Of a DNA stretch of 64,000 nt, positions 47,601-58,500 are shown in pieces. The notes under the pieces were generated by a model. It worked only from the letters and a program-made list of their open reading frames with translations, made no database searches and was not told the DNA's origin. The position numbers were made by a program, and so were the translations under genes. The first letter of the stretch is position 1; every line of letters begins with the position of its first letter. The stretch covers positions 4,117,263-4,181,262 of the forward strand of contig CM073330.1 in NCBI GenBank assembly GCA_037043015.1, in the 5' to 3' direction. This stretch comes from Bryum argenteum. Taxonomy: Eukaryota; Streptophyta; Bryopsida; Bryales; Bryaceae.

Positions 47601-48132
47601 GGGGATCCAGCCCGAACCCAAGATACCATTAGAAGAGGCCGTAGCTGATCATCCAACCAGGGTTGAGGTACTCGTGGTTGATGGGCCAGGACAGCAAGAC
47701 GACACCCCAGGAAAGGAGATCATGGTAGAAGGGGGAGTCACTCCAGGAGAACCGACGGGCCCACCCACTGAGGAACCTACCCCGGACTCTACTGACCCAC
47801 CTCTAAGCGAAGTCGAGCCGGGGGTACCATTGATACCCGAGACCCCTGTAGTGGTTCCGGAGGAGGTTGTCCTGGATGAGATTGAAGCCCTCTCCGGGGG
47901 AACGGAACCCTTGGATGTGGAACCCGAGGGGATCACGTCCAGGGGAGGACCGGATCTTAAGGAAGGTGCGGGTGGCAATCTGGAGGAGCGAGGAGAACCG
48001 GAGGTGACCAGCATCCTCGTCCAAGTGGACCAGGGGAGTGAAGACAGGGGAGCGGCCAAGAGGGCAGCACCTACCCTGGTTGGGTTTGATGGCCAACCTC
48101 GCATCAAGTTGACCAGGGCTAGATCTATCTAG
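44698..48132 (+). pseudogene. Gag-like / plant transposon protein, long frame with two in-frame stops
   Basis: One frame stays open from 44431 to 48132 except for TAG at 46570-46572 and TGA at 46888-46890. The likely start is the ATG at 44698 (MAPKENAAKGKSRKEK). The first 230 residues fold-like part (RMGCIEFYNRPW, HCLDSRLKRVLQFLLPI, KGCPLTTFLFHLYDAY) resembles the putative plant transposon protein domain found in retroelement gag regions; this is a weak, by-eye assignment. Then come a long Pro/Glu-rich disordered part with basic clusters (KKRKAT), a heptad-like coiled coil near 46300-46560, and after the stops a Glu/Pro-rich repeat region. No polymerase or protease follows. It may be a non-autonomous retroelement, or a gene with stop readthrough. 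The palindrome is absent from this block. Confidence 0.5.
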
Positions 48133-49238
48133 CGTTAGTTTAGAAGATAGGCATTTAGTAGTAGAAGGATAGAGGTGTGTTCACACCATTTTGGACTTTT
48201 AGTAGTTTTTTGTGTGTTTGACTTACAGGCGGTCCAGGAGAGGCCACGTGGGCCTTATCCTGTCCGGGTATTTCGTGATCCACTAAAAGCGGATCTGGAG
48301 CATGAAACCCGGAGTAGCATGAAAGTACTTAGCCAAGGAATGTTCTCATTCTTTGGGTCTTTGTTTGTATCATCATCATTCTCGAAGTATCTAGGGTTGC
48401 GGCCGCCTTTCCAAGTCTAAACCGTCTTCCTTGTTGTTTTGTGTGTGTGTGGTGGTGCAACTAAGTCCCTTGCATTGTTTGCTTGAAGATCTGGAGGGAA
48501 GGTTAGTGTTGGTGAGATCTGTACTAGTGTCCAAGGTAAGGAGTTTTGGCAGTTAGGCGTCACTACGAGTCAGTACTTTAGGTGAACAGGGGTTCCCTAA
48601 TATTCCCCGGGGACAGTGGTCTAGCGCGGGGAAGTTGGTCACTGTTGCGGAGAGTGGGTCTTAGTCCTCCTACTGTCCTGGATCTGTATCCAAAGTTGTC
48701 CCTTTCTACCTTCTATCCTGGTCTGGGAGCTAACGTGTGAGTAGCCAACATGGAAACATTGGCACCCTTATAGTGACCTGTACCGGGGTTAACAATCCTG
48801 GTATTGAAGGGGGCCGAGTCTAACCCTGGGCAAAGTCAAACTAAGAGAAAAGAGTATTGTTGCGTTGTGGGTTTGTGTGTTGTGTTGAGTAGTGAGAGAT
48901 TCGAGGAGAGAGGAAGTCAAGTGCCCTAAATCCAGCACTTTAAACTAAGGGAGAACCCTCTGATGGACAAACTGAGGTAAAACTAAACTAGCTTGGAGAC
49001 ATACTGGTTGACCAGGGTAGGAGGAGTTAAACTCCCCTGGAAGGAAACCAGGACAGGAGAAGCAGAATTGCTAACCAGGAGATCAGCACCATCTTGGTTA
49101 AAGGAGAAGTAAGATAGGACAGTGATAGAAGCACTGTCATGGGAAGGTTATCCTAGTCCCTTTGGAGCTCAGTGAATCCCCGCGGATCGATTAATCCGGA
49201 TATCACCTCTGAGAGTGTTCTTAACACTTAAAAGAACA
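48133..49238. other. GC-moderate non-coding stretch, possible extra exon
   Basis: A good acceptor (TTTGACTTACAG) at about 48231 opens a frame of about 60 codons to 48420 (AVQERPRGPYPVRVF), possibly a last exon of the gag-like unit. The rest has no gene. A hairpin, AGTGTTCTT with AAGAACACT, lies at 49214-49240, overlapping the stop of the next gene. Confidence 0.3.
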
Positions 49239-52200
49239 CTAAAGGGGAATATCGCTATCACGAATTACGACAATAGACGCTCCTCCCGCATCACGCACAG
49301 CAAGGTCCCGTTGCGCCGAAGCATCGGTTTCCCGGGCGAATGAATGGTCGACATGGGCAGAGTCACCACGAGAGCCGGAACTCGCGGTAGAGGCGCTAAG
49401 GTTCTTCCCTGGCGTGATCGGACATCCAGTCGGCTGCATCGGTGAAGGAGATCGGGTCTCATCGTCCTGTCGGCCGCCGGCCGATACATCAAATCCGGAC
49501 GCAGCAGTCGCTTGAGGGGCGGAGTCCAAATCAGCCGCCTCATCCATGTGAACGTCCCCATCATCCTGTCGGCCGCCGGCCGATATAGCTCTTCTCTGCA
49601 TGGGTGCGTGGTCAGGGCTACCTTCAGAAGACGAAATAGGGAATACGACTCGGTCTAGATTCATTCCCCGAACCCGATCCTCCGCCATCCTAACATCCTC
49701 TTCAGACCGAACGAACTCCAGAACTGGTCTGCCATTCTTCTGCGATTCCCAAAAATACAGAAAGTTAGAGATGTATCGGCCGGCAGCCGATAAGTACAGA
49801 CACTCCAAAAGAGAGGAAAAAAACAAACGGAATGAAATGTATCGGCCGGCAGCCGATAACTCTAGACACTCAAAAGAGAAGGAAAAAAGAAACGGAATGA
49901 AATGTATCGGCCGGCAGCCGATACATACAGGAAACCAAACAAAACAGGCGAGAAGCTTACCAATGCAATCTCGGTGATGTTCCCACCACCCCAGATATTG
50001 ATGAGGGTCGTCCGCTTCGAGCGGAGAACTGGTTTCAGGAACTTCTCCAGCGTCACGTGATCAACTCCGCAGCAACCACCGTTCCAGTCGACAGCTCCTT
50101 CCGGGCACTCCTGGAACCACTCGATCGGCTTCTGAATCCCTGTGAACTTCTTGAAGACCCTCAAGATGTTGTCGTCTGACCCAGTCTTCGGATAGGTGAT
50201 CGACAACGTGACGAGCGGAGAAGCGTCGAGCTCAAACCTCTTGAAGCCAGCGCGCGCGGAGGGCTTGTAGTCAACTGAATGCGCAGCCCAAGTTGCCGTA
50301 GCACAGCGCCAGATGGAAGCAAGTAGATCCCGCTGCTTCGAGGTGCCGATAAAGAACATCGGCACAGGAATGTCCGGCTTAATCGGGGCGACATCCTCAT
50401 CATCATCCTCGAAAAGATCCATTGCGTCGCTCTCAGTGTCGACGGTTGCGGCCTTAACGATAGCAAACAGCTTGGTCCGGTTGACCACAACGGGCTCCCC
50501 AGAGGGCGTGTAGCAAAAAAGAACAAATACCTTGGGGTCCCTTGTGATAACGGCATTGCGGGTTGCGTCCTCGACCATAGCAAGGACGTCGTCGACGGCG
50601 TCAGCACTCTTGCAGACGTAAGTGAGGCAGTCCCTGGTTGGCGCCACCCCGCCCGCAACGTGAACGGTGGTGTAGGTCTCCAAAATCTCGGAGAAGATGG
50701 CCGGCGCAATCCCGTTCTTCGACTTATCGGTGGTGGGATTCATCGAGTTCACACGACCATTTAGCCACTCGTTCCCTGCCGTGACCTTCTTCAGGTCCGT
50801 CCATATATTCCTGACGAGATCCAGTGTCAGGTTCTTCTCGCGGGCTAGCTCGTCCCACTTGTCATCAGTGTAAGGGACCCAGTTTGCATCCTTGCAGGGT
50901 AGAGGGTGGCCCTTCAACTTCCACATGAGCTCATTCATGATTACTCGGTCGAGCTTCTTGTCGCGGCACCAGTCCTGCAGCGTAAGCATCTCCTTCGTCT
51001 TGCTGTTTGACTTGATGCAGACCTTCTTCGCGATAATCTCCTTCGCGAGGCTGATGAGGTCGGAGTCCCGTAGCCCAAGCGTCGGAACGAGGTCCGACTT
51101 TGTGATCTCCGTCAGTGGCAGGCGGGGAACGACACCAGGCTCAGTGCCGTCATCGGCGATCAGCTCTCCGGCCTCCCAGGCGTTGAAAACTTCAATCCAG
51201 CTATTCGACGCCAAGTCACCGGCGAAGACGAGAGGCAGCTTACTGGTTGACTTCTCGGAGACGAAGTGCGCCATCACTTGTGCCTTGGCAAGCTGCAGCG
51301 AACAAGGAACATAAGAGCAGTAACAGATGAAACATTACTGTATCGGCCGGCGGCCGATACCAACAAAACATGAATTAAGTCAAGGAATAAATATATTAGC
51401 AAGAAGGTATCGGCCACCGGCCGATACCAACAAAACTTCAATTAAGACAGAAAAAATATCATAGCAAGAAAGTATCGGCCGCCGGCCGATACCGAGAAGA
51501 AGACATACCTCGTATTCCTTGGAACTCTTTCCACCTCCACGATGGGGTTGCGGACGACCCGCTCGGATCCATGCCCCACGCCCGAGCTCAGCGCAAGAAC
51601 GAAAATTCTCCCTCGCAACCTTCTCCGCAATGTTCAGGTTAAGCGCGTTGGAGACGCGAACTAGCTGCCGCGGATCCTTGTTGTAGACAGGGATCACTTC
51701 AAACTCCAGAAGCTCCTTATAAGCATCCGAGTCTTTCGGAAATGTGTCCGCGAGCTCCCGGCAAGCAGTGACGGTGTGCTGCCCCCCAATGATGTACCAG
51801 TGAGTAGACGGGTTCTCCCACCACGGAACTTTTGTCCCGTCAGGCATGGTAAACATCTCGGTCTCCGCGGGCATGTAGTCCATGACCGCATCCATACCAG
51901 AATCCGTGTCGAGGGGCTTCCGCTTTAGAGGGATCCCGTGAATCTCCGGCTTCTTCCGGATAGCCCCGTAGCCTTTGTATATGGCCTTCACCTAATAACA
52001 AAGAAGGGAGACATCAGAACAGCAGCATAATCTGTATCGGCCGGCGGCCGATAGAAAATGTAAGATAGGGAGTAGCAAAATATCACAGATAATGAGAAGA
52101 GCACAATGTATCGGCTGGCGGCCGATACAGAAATACGGAGAGCAAAAGGAAATTCGGATCGTACCTGACCCAGACGCTCCTTCGCTATCCTCCGGTACTT

Positions 52201-53943
52201 TAATTCGTCTGGTGCGATGTGCAGCCTCTCTGACGGAATTACACCTGGAAGCCGCCTTTTCTTGTAAGGGAATGATGCCAACAAGCCCTTCTCCAACGCC
52301 TTGTAGATGGCGTCGATTTCGGCATCACTTGTCTTCGTAGACATGCGATTCCCTCTCTCCAGCGCCTCGTCCAGATCGAGCTCCAAAACCTTGGTCGCTG
52401 ACTTCTTCTTCGAGCGACTGCTCTCCCCAGCCAAGACAGAACGATCCCCGACGCTGACAACCGCGTTGTCAGCGGCACCCGACTCCTTCCTCTTTCGAGC
52501 AGAAGGAACCTTCTTCTTCTGCTTGTCCGCGGCCGCCGCAGCTGCATCGAGGTACTTATTCGCCTCGTGCAACGCCCCCCTAAGCATCTCCCAGGAATCC
52601 ATAAAATCATCAACACTCGCTGGAGATGACGTACCAAAGAACATCCCCAGCTTCACAGAGGTCTCTCCGCAGAGTGCCTCCGTGCACTTACTCCACGGCA
52701 AGGATATGGCGATAAAATCTTCGTCCCCTTCAGGTTGGCCGGGCGGCCTAAGGCTGATGAGAAGGTCGACATTCTCCGGAATATTAACGGCCTTCTCAAT
52801 CGCCAAGACGGACCCGTGTCCCGGCATGATGTTCCCCTTGACGAGCACGGAGCAGACGACTTCAACCCTCCCCGTCGGCAAATCCTTCCAGTGGAGGCCC
52901 CAAGCATCAATGACCGGAGACCCCAGCCACGCAGCACGAGGAAAGACTCCGCCAATTGAAACGTCAGTGACGTCGAGGCTGTCCCCGAGAATCTTCTTCA
53001 GAAGACCCGGTTTCCTGTATCAACAAACCCAAGTAAGACCATGTCGGCCGCCGGCCGATACATACCAGTACAGCTGAAAAGAAGTTTAGACAACAACTAA
53101 ACATGCAAGACGGGATAACATATATCGGCTGCCGGCCGATATGCTGATACATATCGGCTGCCGGCCAATATGCTGATACATATCGGCTGCCGGCCGATAT
53201 GCTTATACATATCGGCTGCCGGCCGATATGCTTATACATATCGGCTGCCGGCCGATATGCTTATACATATCGGCTGCCGGCCGATATGCTTATACATATC
53301 GGCTGCCGGCCGATATGTCAATCCAGTACACAGTGATTTCAATTATCAATACATCCAGCATGAAGATGCCGATACAATGGCATGTATCGGCTGCCAGCCG
53401 ATAAAACACATATATCGGCTGGTGGCCAATACACATACATAACATGCAGCAGTACAAAAAAATTAAAATGCGGCCTAAAGATTGAGCAAACATATCGGAA
53501 GGAATTACAAACGACATATATAACAACATCAATGCATCAACAAATATCCAGGCAAATACGGCATCTATCGGCTGCCAGCCGATACAACACTTGTATCGGA
53601 TGGCAGCCGATACACACAAATGTATCGGCTGGCGGCCGATACACACAGATGTATCGGCTGGCGGCCGATACACACAGATGTATCGGCTGGCGGCCGATAC
53701 ACACAGATGTATCGGCTGGCGGCCGATACACACAGATGTATCGGCTCGCGGCCGATACACACAGATGTATCGGCTGTCGGCCGATACGCACAAACGGGGG
53801 ATCAATACAGCAGAACACACATATCGGACAGCAGCCGATAGAAAGGATTGTATCGGCTGCCAGCCGATAAAACACTTCTATCGGCTGGCGGCCGATACAA
53901 ATAACTAAGAAGAGCAGAGGGCTTACCTTGCGGATTCTGCCAT
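49239..53943 (-). CDS. ParB-like / DNA-methyltransferase-like fusion, second paralogue (5 exons)
   Basis: Exons: 53943-53927, 53014-52165, 51991-51509, 51292-49961, 49739-49239, all with GT-AG introns; joined they give 1060 residues in frame. Exon 1 is only 17 nt (ATG GCA GAA TCC GCA AG). Residues 1-289 are unassigned, with a basic Ser-rich part near 190. Residues 290-450 hold the ParB-like motif THWYIIGGQHTVTACREL (GGQHT near 358), followed by a segment on NALNLNIAEKVARENF. The C-terminal half is long; near 880 it reads LINIWGGGNITEIALKNGRP, which aligns with the SAM-loop of N4/N6 methyltransferases but lacks the usual Asp, and no DPPY was found, so it may be a pseudo-enzyme. Palindromes fill every intron, and exon 5 has two in frame (read SAGGRQDD). 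Head-to-head with a transposase-like gene at 55555. Confidence 0.7.
49468..49586. repeat. Two palindromes inside coding exon 5
   Basis: At 49468-49488 and 49567-49586, both TGTCGGCCGCCGGCCGATA. Each is preceded by CATC(A/G)TCC, so the neighbouring codons were copied too. They are in frame and introduce no stop. Confidence 0.85.
49774..49923. repeat. Palindrome array in intron 4, period about 66
   Basis: Palindromes begin at 49774, 49840 and 49905, separated by a similar spacer (GACACTC.AAAAGAGA.GGAAAAAA, GGAATGAAATG). Confidence 0.9.
51341..51491. repeat. Palindrome array in intron 3, period about 66
   Basis: Copies begin at 51341, 51408 and 51473 with a shared spacer starting CCAACAAAAC. 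Centres vary (CGGCG, CACCG, CGCCG). Confidence 0.9.
52035..52130. repeat. Two palindromes in intron 2
   Basis: At about 52036 (TATCGGCCGGCGGCCGATA) and 52110 (TATCGGCTGGCGGCCGATA). Confidence 0.9.
53042..53061. repeat. Palindrome in intron 1
   Basis: TGTCGGCCGCCGGCCGATAC, near the acceptor of exon 2. Confidence 0.85.
53123..53316. repeat. Palindrome array, seven units of 29 bp
   Basis: TATCGGCTGCCGGCCGATA starts at 53123, 53152, 53181, 53210, 53239, 53268 and 53297, spaced exactly 29 bp with the 10-bp linker TGCTKATACA. One unit has a base change (GGCCAATA). It lies in intron 1 of the ParB-methyltransferase gene. Confidence 0.95.
53383..53585. repeat. Three dispersed palindromes in intron 1
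   Basis: At about 53385, 53413 (variant GGTGGCCAATA) and 53567. Confidence 0.85.
53592..53899. repeat. Palindrome array, seven 29-bp units plus three more
   Basis: Units begin at 53592, 53621, 53650, 53679, 53708, 53737 and 53766, exactly 29 bp apart, with linker ACACACAGATG. Three further copies follow at 53822, 53851 and 53879 with the same 28-29 bp spacing. Most units are TATCGGCTGGCGGCCGATA. Confidence 0.95.
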
Positions 53944-55554
53944 TGCTGTCAAGTTGTATCGGCTGCTCTGACGCGGATGTCGGCCGATTAGGGTTTCGCT
54001 CCCACCACGTATCGGCTGCTCCACTCCAAGTATCGGCTGCTCCACTCCAAGTATCGGTTGCTACGCTCCACGTATCGGCTGCTATTACTTCAATCCGCGT
54101 CGGCTGGCTGCAAAACTCCGTGTCGGCTGCCGTCGGAGAGAAAAAACAGGAGACAAGAGGATGCGCGGAAAAGAGGGGAGGAGGGAGAGAGAAGTGGAGA
54201 GGTGCGCGGAGGAGGGAGAGAGAAGTGGAGAGGAACAGTGAAAATGAGAGAAAAATGGGGGGGGAAGGGGGTATTACCCCCCCCTCTTGAAACGACGGGT
54301 CGCGTCGCTTTCCATGAGGCGGCGCGCCTACCCGCGATCGTGCCCGTCTGCCCGCGCCTGCCCGCTCCTGCCCGTCTTCTGCCCGACGGCTGCCCGCTAA
54401 AAGATTCGGCTGCCCGCCGCCAAAACGTCACGAATCATTGCTTGCTCCTCCCCCGCTCTCCATTCAAATTTCTAATTTCTTGATTTTTGAAATCTTCTTG
54501 ATTTTTGAAATTTTCTTGATTTGGGCGCCATTTCCTGAGTGGAGTAGGCCTAGGGTACCCATTCACTCCCATTTTTCACATTTCTCTCTCCCTCTCTCCC
54601 TCTCTCTCCTCATGCTTTCCTGTCCCCTCGCTCTCCTCTTCATGCTGTTCTGTTGCTAATTGTTTAGAGGCCGTGGCATCAACTCTAATTTCTCTGTTTT
54701 AGATATTTTGACATTGTTTTTGCGTCGAATATTCGGGAATATTCACAGATTAGTTTTGGATCTCCAAGCTGTAGCTTTTACAATAACGCCGGCCGATATC
54801 GTGCTCTCATCAGCCGATATAATTTAGGTCATATTTACCAGAATTCTAGGCCTTTGTCTGACCAGCCGATATAATTTTCTGTCCAGCCGATATAATTTCA
54901 TTGATCTATTGTATCGGCCGCCGCCGATCTGATGTTCGCGATCCCCAATCCCGATCGTAGAAGTCAGATCGGGCCGCCGGCCGATACATTTTTCTCCATC
55001 CCCAATCCCAGTCGTGGAAGCTGTATCGGCTGTCGGCCGATACATTGTTCTCCATCCCCAATCCCAGTCGTGGAAGCTGTATCGGCTGCCGGCCGATACA
55101 TTGTTCTCCATCCCCAATCCCAGTCGTGGAAGCTGTATCGGCTGCCGGCCGATACATTGTTCTCCATCCCCAATCCCGTGGAAAAGTGGAAGTCGATCGG
55201 TCTGCCCGGCCGATACGGTGTACTCATTCACCCACACCAAGATTAGATCTTTGATCGGCCGCCGGCCGATAGTGTTAGCGATCCAAGCCATCCAACTCAG
55301 GCTCTTATCTCAGATCGGTACGCCAAATGATATTACTTCCTCACCCTCTCTGTCCATAGCCGTATCGGCTGCCGGCCGATACTTTTGTTTCACCTGTGGT
55401 CTGCTCTTCGCGGTATAACTGTTCAGTAATTGTAGCTGTGTCGGCCGCCGGCCGATACTATTTTTGGAAATCCACATTCTAGCTCTTCTAACTGTATCGG
55501 CTGCCGGCCGATACTCTCCTACTTTCGGACTAGGATATTCTGTAGATCACGGAG
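53944..55554. promoter_or_regulatory. Divergent promoter region with palindrome half-sites
   Basis: Separates the outward-facing ParB-methyltransferase (start 53943) and transposase-like (start 55555) genes. Near 53957-54130 there are single arms GTATCGGCTGCT or CGTCGGCTG at least five times without their partner arm; near 54785-54900 the opposite arm CAGCCGATATA occurs alone. 54160-54300 is a GAGA/GGGAG-rich stretch, and 54580-54640 is CTCT-rich. A shared control region is inferred from layout. Confidence 0.5.
54969..55215. repeat. Palindrome array, period 56 bp
   Basis: TGTATCGG begins at 55022, 55078 and 55134, exactly 56 bp apart, with spacer TTGTTCTCCATCCCCAATCC and CCAGTCGTGGAAGC. Diverged edge units lie at about 54969 and 55194. 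Further single copies lie at about 55254, 55363, 55439 and 55495. Confidence 0.95.
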
Positions 55555-58500
55555 ATGAAGCGTCTGCTCCCATCAGTTCTGGAAACTGAACCGATTGACT
55601 CTTTCACTAGGAATGGTGGGTCGGGTAGATGGATGATAGCTAAGGACGTCGTTGTCGTGTTAACCCACGCTGGACTTTATTACGCCGGTCGTGCTGCTAT
55701 CAAGAAGAATGCGCGTCGAGACCCCTCCCTGCTAGAGGTCCTTGTTCTGGATGTAGCAAGTAATATCGAGATGATTATACCATTTCCCACGGACGATTTG
55801 AAGCTTCTTAGTCAGTGCGTTGGTAAGAGAATCGTCTGGGAGGAGCGATATGTGAGGCCTCTAATTGATGAATTAGATTCTGTCCCAAAACCTATCGGCT
55901 GGCGGCCGATACCTGAGAGTATTGAAGAGAAGCCCATCGAGGAGTTCCTAACTCTTACCGTGAACATGGAGGTTGCGCTTCTGCACGTCGATCAGTCTGC
56001 ACATCACTGCGCTGGAATTGGACTGATAGTCGAGTGCTCCCCGAAAGGAACATGGGAGGGGTTCCGTGTCCCGCACAGCTTTTTTGTCGTTGTTCAGCTT
56101 CGGAAGATATGTAAGGACTTTGAAGGAATTACCGCTTACTGTGAGGAGCCAGCTTTCACTACCCTAGGTGACTGTCTTGGGCTCAACATCCTCTGGAGTG
56201 GATACAAGGTCCGACCTGTTCAACTGATGACTGCTCCTGTCACACCTATCGGCTGCCAGCCGATACCCCCTGCCTTGAAGAAGGTCAAGCTCGAGGATCA
56301 CGGTGCTGAGCTTTCCGACTCCCCGCCCTCTACCGATTTTTGTGGCAGTTCCGGCCACCCGTTTCCTGAGCAGGGTTTTTCGGAGCGCAGCGATGATGGT
56401 GGGTCCTCCACCAACTCTCATGTAGGGAATCAGGATCCTCCTCTCCCTACATGTCCCGACGTCAACCACAGCCCTGTACCAACCCAGCATCGCTCATCTT
56501 GCCCCAGCGTCGGATCAGAAGGACATGGAGCGTCGGAGGGTGTTGGGTACACGTCCCCACCGTCTAATGCCAGTGATGTCGACGCGTGTCTTGAATCGAG
56601 TCTTCCTTGTCTTGACCGACCGCTCTGGAGAAACAAGTGCTGTGACTTGTTGAATGAAGATCTATCCTTCTTCGGTAGGGCAATGATTCAGGTCTGCCTT
56701 CCAGACGAGGCATGCGATGAGAATGTTCTTGGAGATACTGATGTTGGTGTCATGTTTCTTTCGGACGACGCTGCCCTTCAAATGACAATACTGCGTTGGC
56801 CCCTATCGCGGACGAGGCTTGACTGCGGCCGACTTCTCTCCGATATTGTTATTTCCTGCTCAGCTGCTGGTCAGAAGGAGACCCCTGACTGCCCTGGTCT
56901 CCAAGGCGTCCCTCGGAACCCTTACAGGTCTGTGCGTCGAAAGATCTTATCCAAGGATCCGAAGGCTGGGTCCAAATCCAAACTTAAAACCTCCGACGAC
57001 GAGGTTCGAAAGGTTAGTTCTCAGAAATGCTGCAAGGATAGATGTTGTCAAACGTTCCCGTGGGAGTCCACGAGAACCCTCCGACGGAAATTCTATGCTT
57101 GCTCTTTTGAAGCCAGAAGGGAGATCGCTTATGCAGTCCAGAAGCAGCTTAATGTTCGCACCCCCGGTGGCAGGAGGTTCATTACTCTCGAATGCGTGGA
57201 TGTCTGCGAGAATGCCTGGTACATCATTCACGGTGTCTCCCGGTCTGCTTACCACGTCTACAAAGCAGCCGCTATCTCAGGGTCCGTTAGCGGTTCTCAT
57301 GGTAACGCAGGGACGCTCGACCGCGGCCGCAAACCATTCAAGCTCGTGCGACATTGAAGAAGATCATTGACGAGAACGCTGACCAGATGCCGAATGAGTT
57401 CAGACTCGTCGGGAACAAGCGTGTCGATAACCTCAAAGTTGTCCCCTCCACGATGAGCTGGGACCACATGCGCGGCCAAGTCAACGATGTAAGCCACAAC
57501 ATTCGCACTTTCCTTCACCCTGTTTCTTCGTCATTTTCCAAATTTCGTTCTTGGAGTCGACAAAGTTTAGATGCATTCTGTGTATCGGCCGCCGGCCGAT
57601 ACAATCAGTATTCAGTACTCCATGCGTTCTCGAACCTATCAGCCGCTATGCCTATCGGCTGCCGGCCGATATGTTTTCCTTCCCCCTGTTCTAACCGCAG
57701 TTTTGCATCATGATCTGTAGGTTAATCTGAAGTGTAACATGGCGCCTGTCTCTCAGTCCACGATTAGTCAGCTCCGGAAGTCTCACTTTAAGAATGTGGA
57801 CGTCAAGGCCGTTGGATCTAGCTTCTCCAAGTGCACCGAGTGTGACTTTCTTGTTGAATGCATAGCCAAATATCCGAGAGGCTGCGATGAGTGGCAATCA
57901 CTTGTCGATGACAGGGAGCGGCATCTTAATTATCAACGTGCTTGCCGGAATATCTACGCGGGTTGGAGTACGCAGTCTGTGCAGAATCCATCTGAGTTCT
58001 TGTGCATTATTCACGACAAGATGGACACGACGAAGACCGCCATTCCGAGGATGCAGAGGATCACGAAGGCTACCGCAGGCCTTGGTCAGATACCCATTTC
58101 GGTCACGGGGATGCTAACTCACGGCCACGGTGACGGTGCCTATGCGCACTATTCTACTGCTCTCTGGCCAGGTGATTCCAATTTTACTATATCCTCGCTC
58201 TGTCGGGTCCTCCGCGCCCTCGAGCGACCGCCTGTTCGCGACTCGAAGGTGCTCTTTCCGACACCCCCGCAGAATAGTTTCTTCGAGGCGCTGCTCCATG
58301 GCAAATCGAGATGTTTCTCTTCGATTCCGCCCTCCACCGGGGTTGCCATGGACCCACCACTCCCTGGTCGCCCTGCTGTTCCTCTTCCTAGGAAGCTGTT
58401 CTTACAGCTTGATAACTCTGCCAAAGACAACAAGAACAGATTCGTGATGGCTTTCTGTTCCTTGCTTACTGCGAGGCGCATATTCAAGGAAGTCACTGTT

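Noticed and set aside
53290..53875. Several long open frames made of CIGRQPI / YRPPADT / SAAGRY repeats on both strands
   Set aside because: They are translations of the stop-free palindrome arrays in intron 1 of the ParB-like gene and its flank; all six frames are open for the same reason.
53123..53899. CRISPR-like array (20-bp repeats at 29-bp steps)
   Set aside because: Linkers are about 10 bp and nearly identical rather than unique spacers, the context is eukaryotic with spliced genes, and no cas genes are present.
54824..55291. 155-codon minus-strand frame and its plus-strand shadows
   Set aside because: Entirely produced by the 56-bp palindrome array in the divergent promoter.
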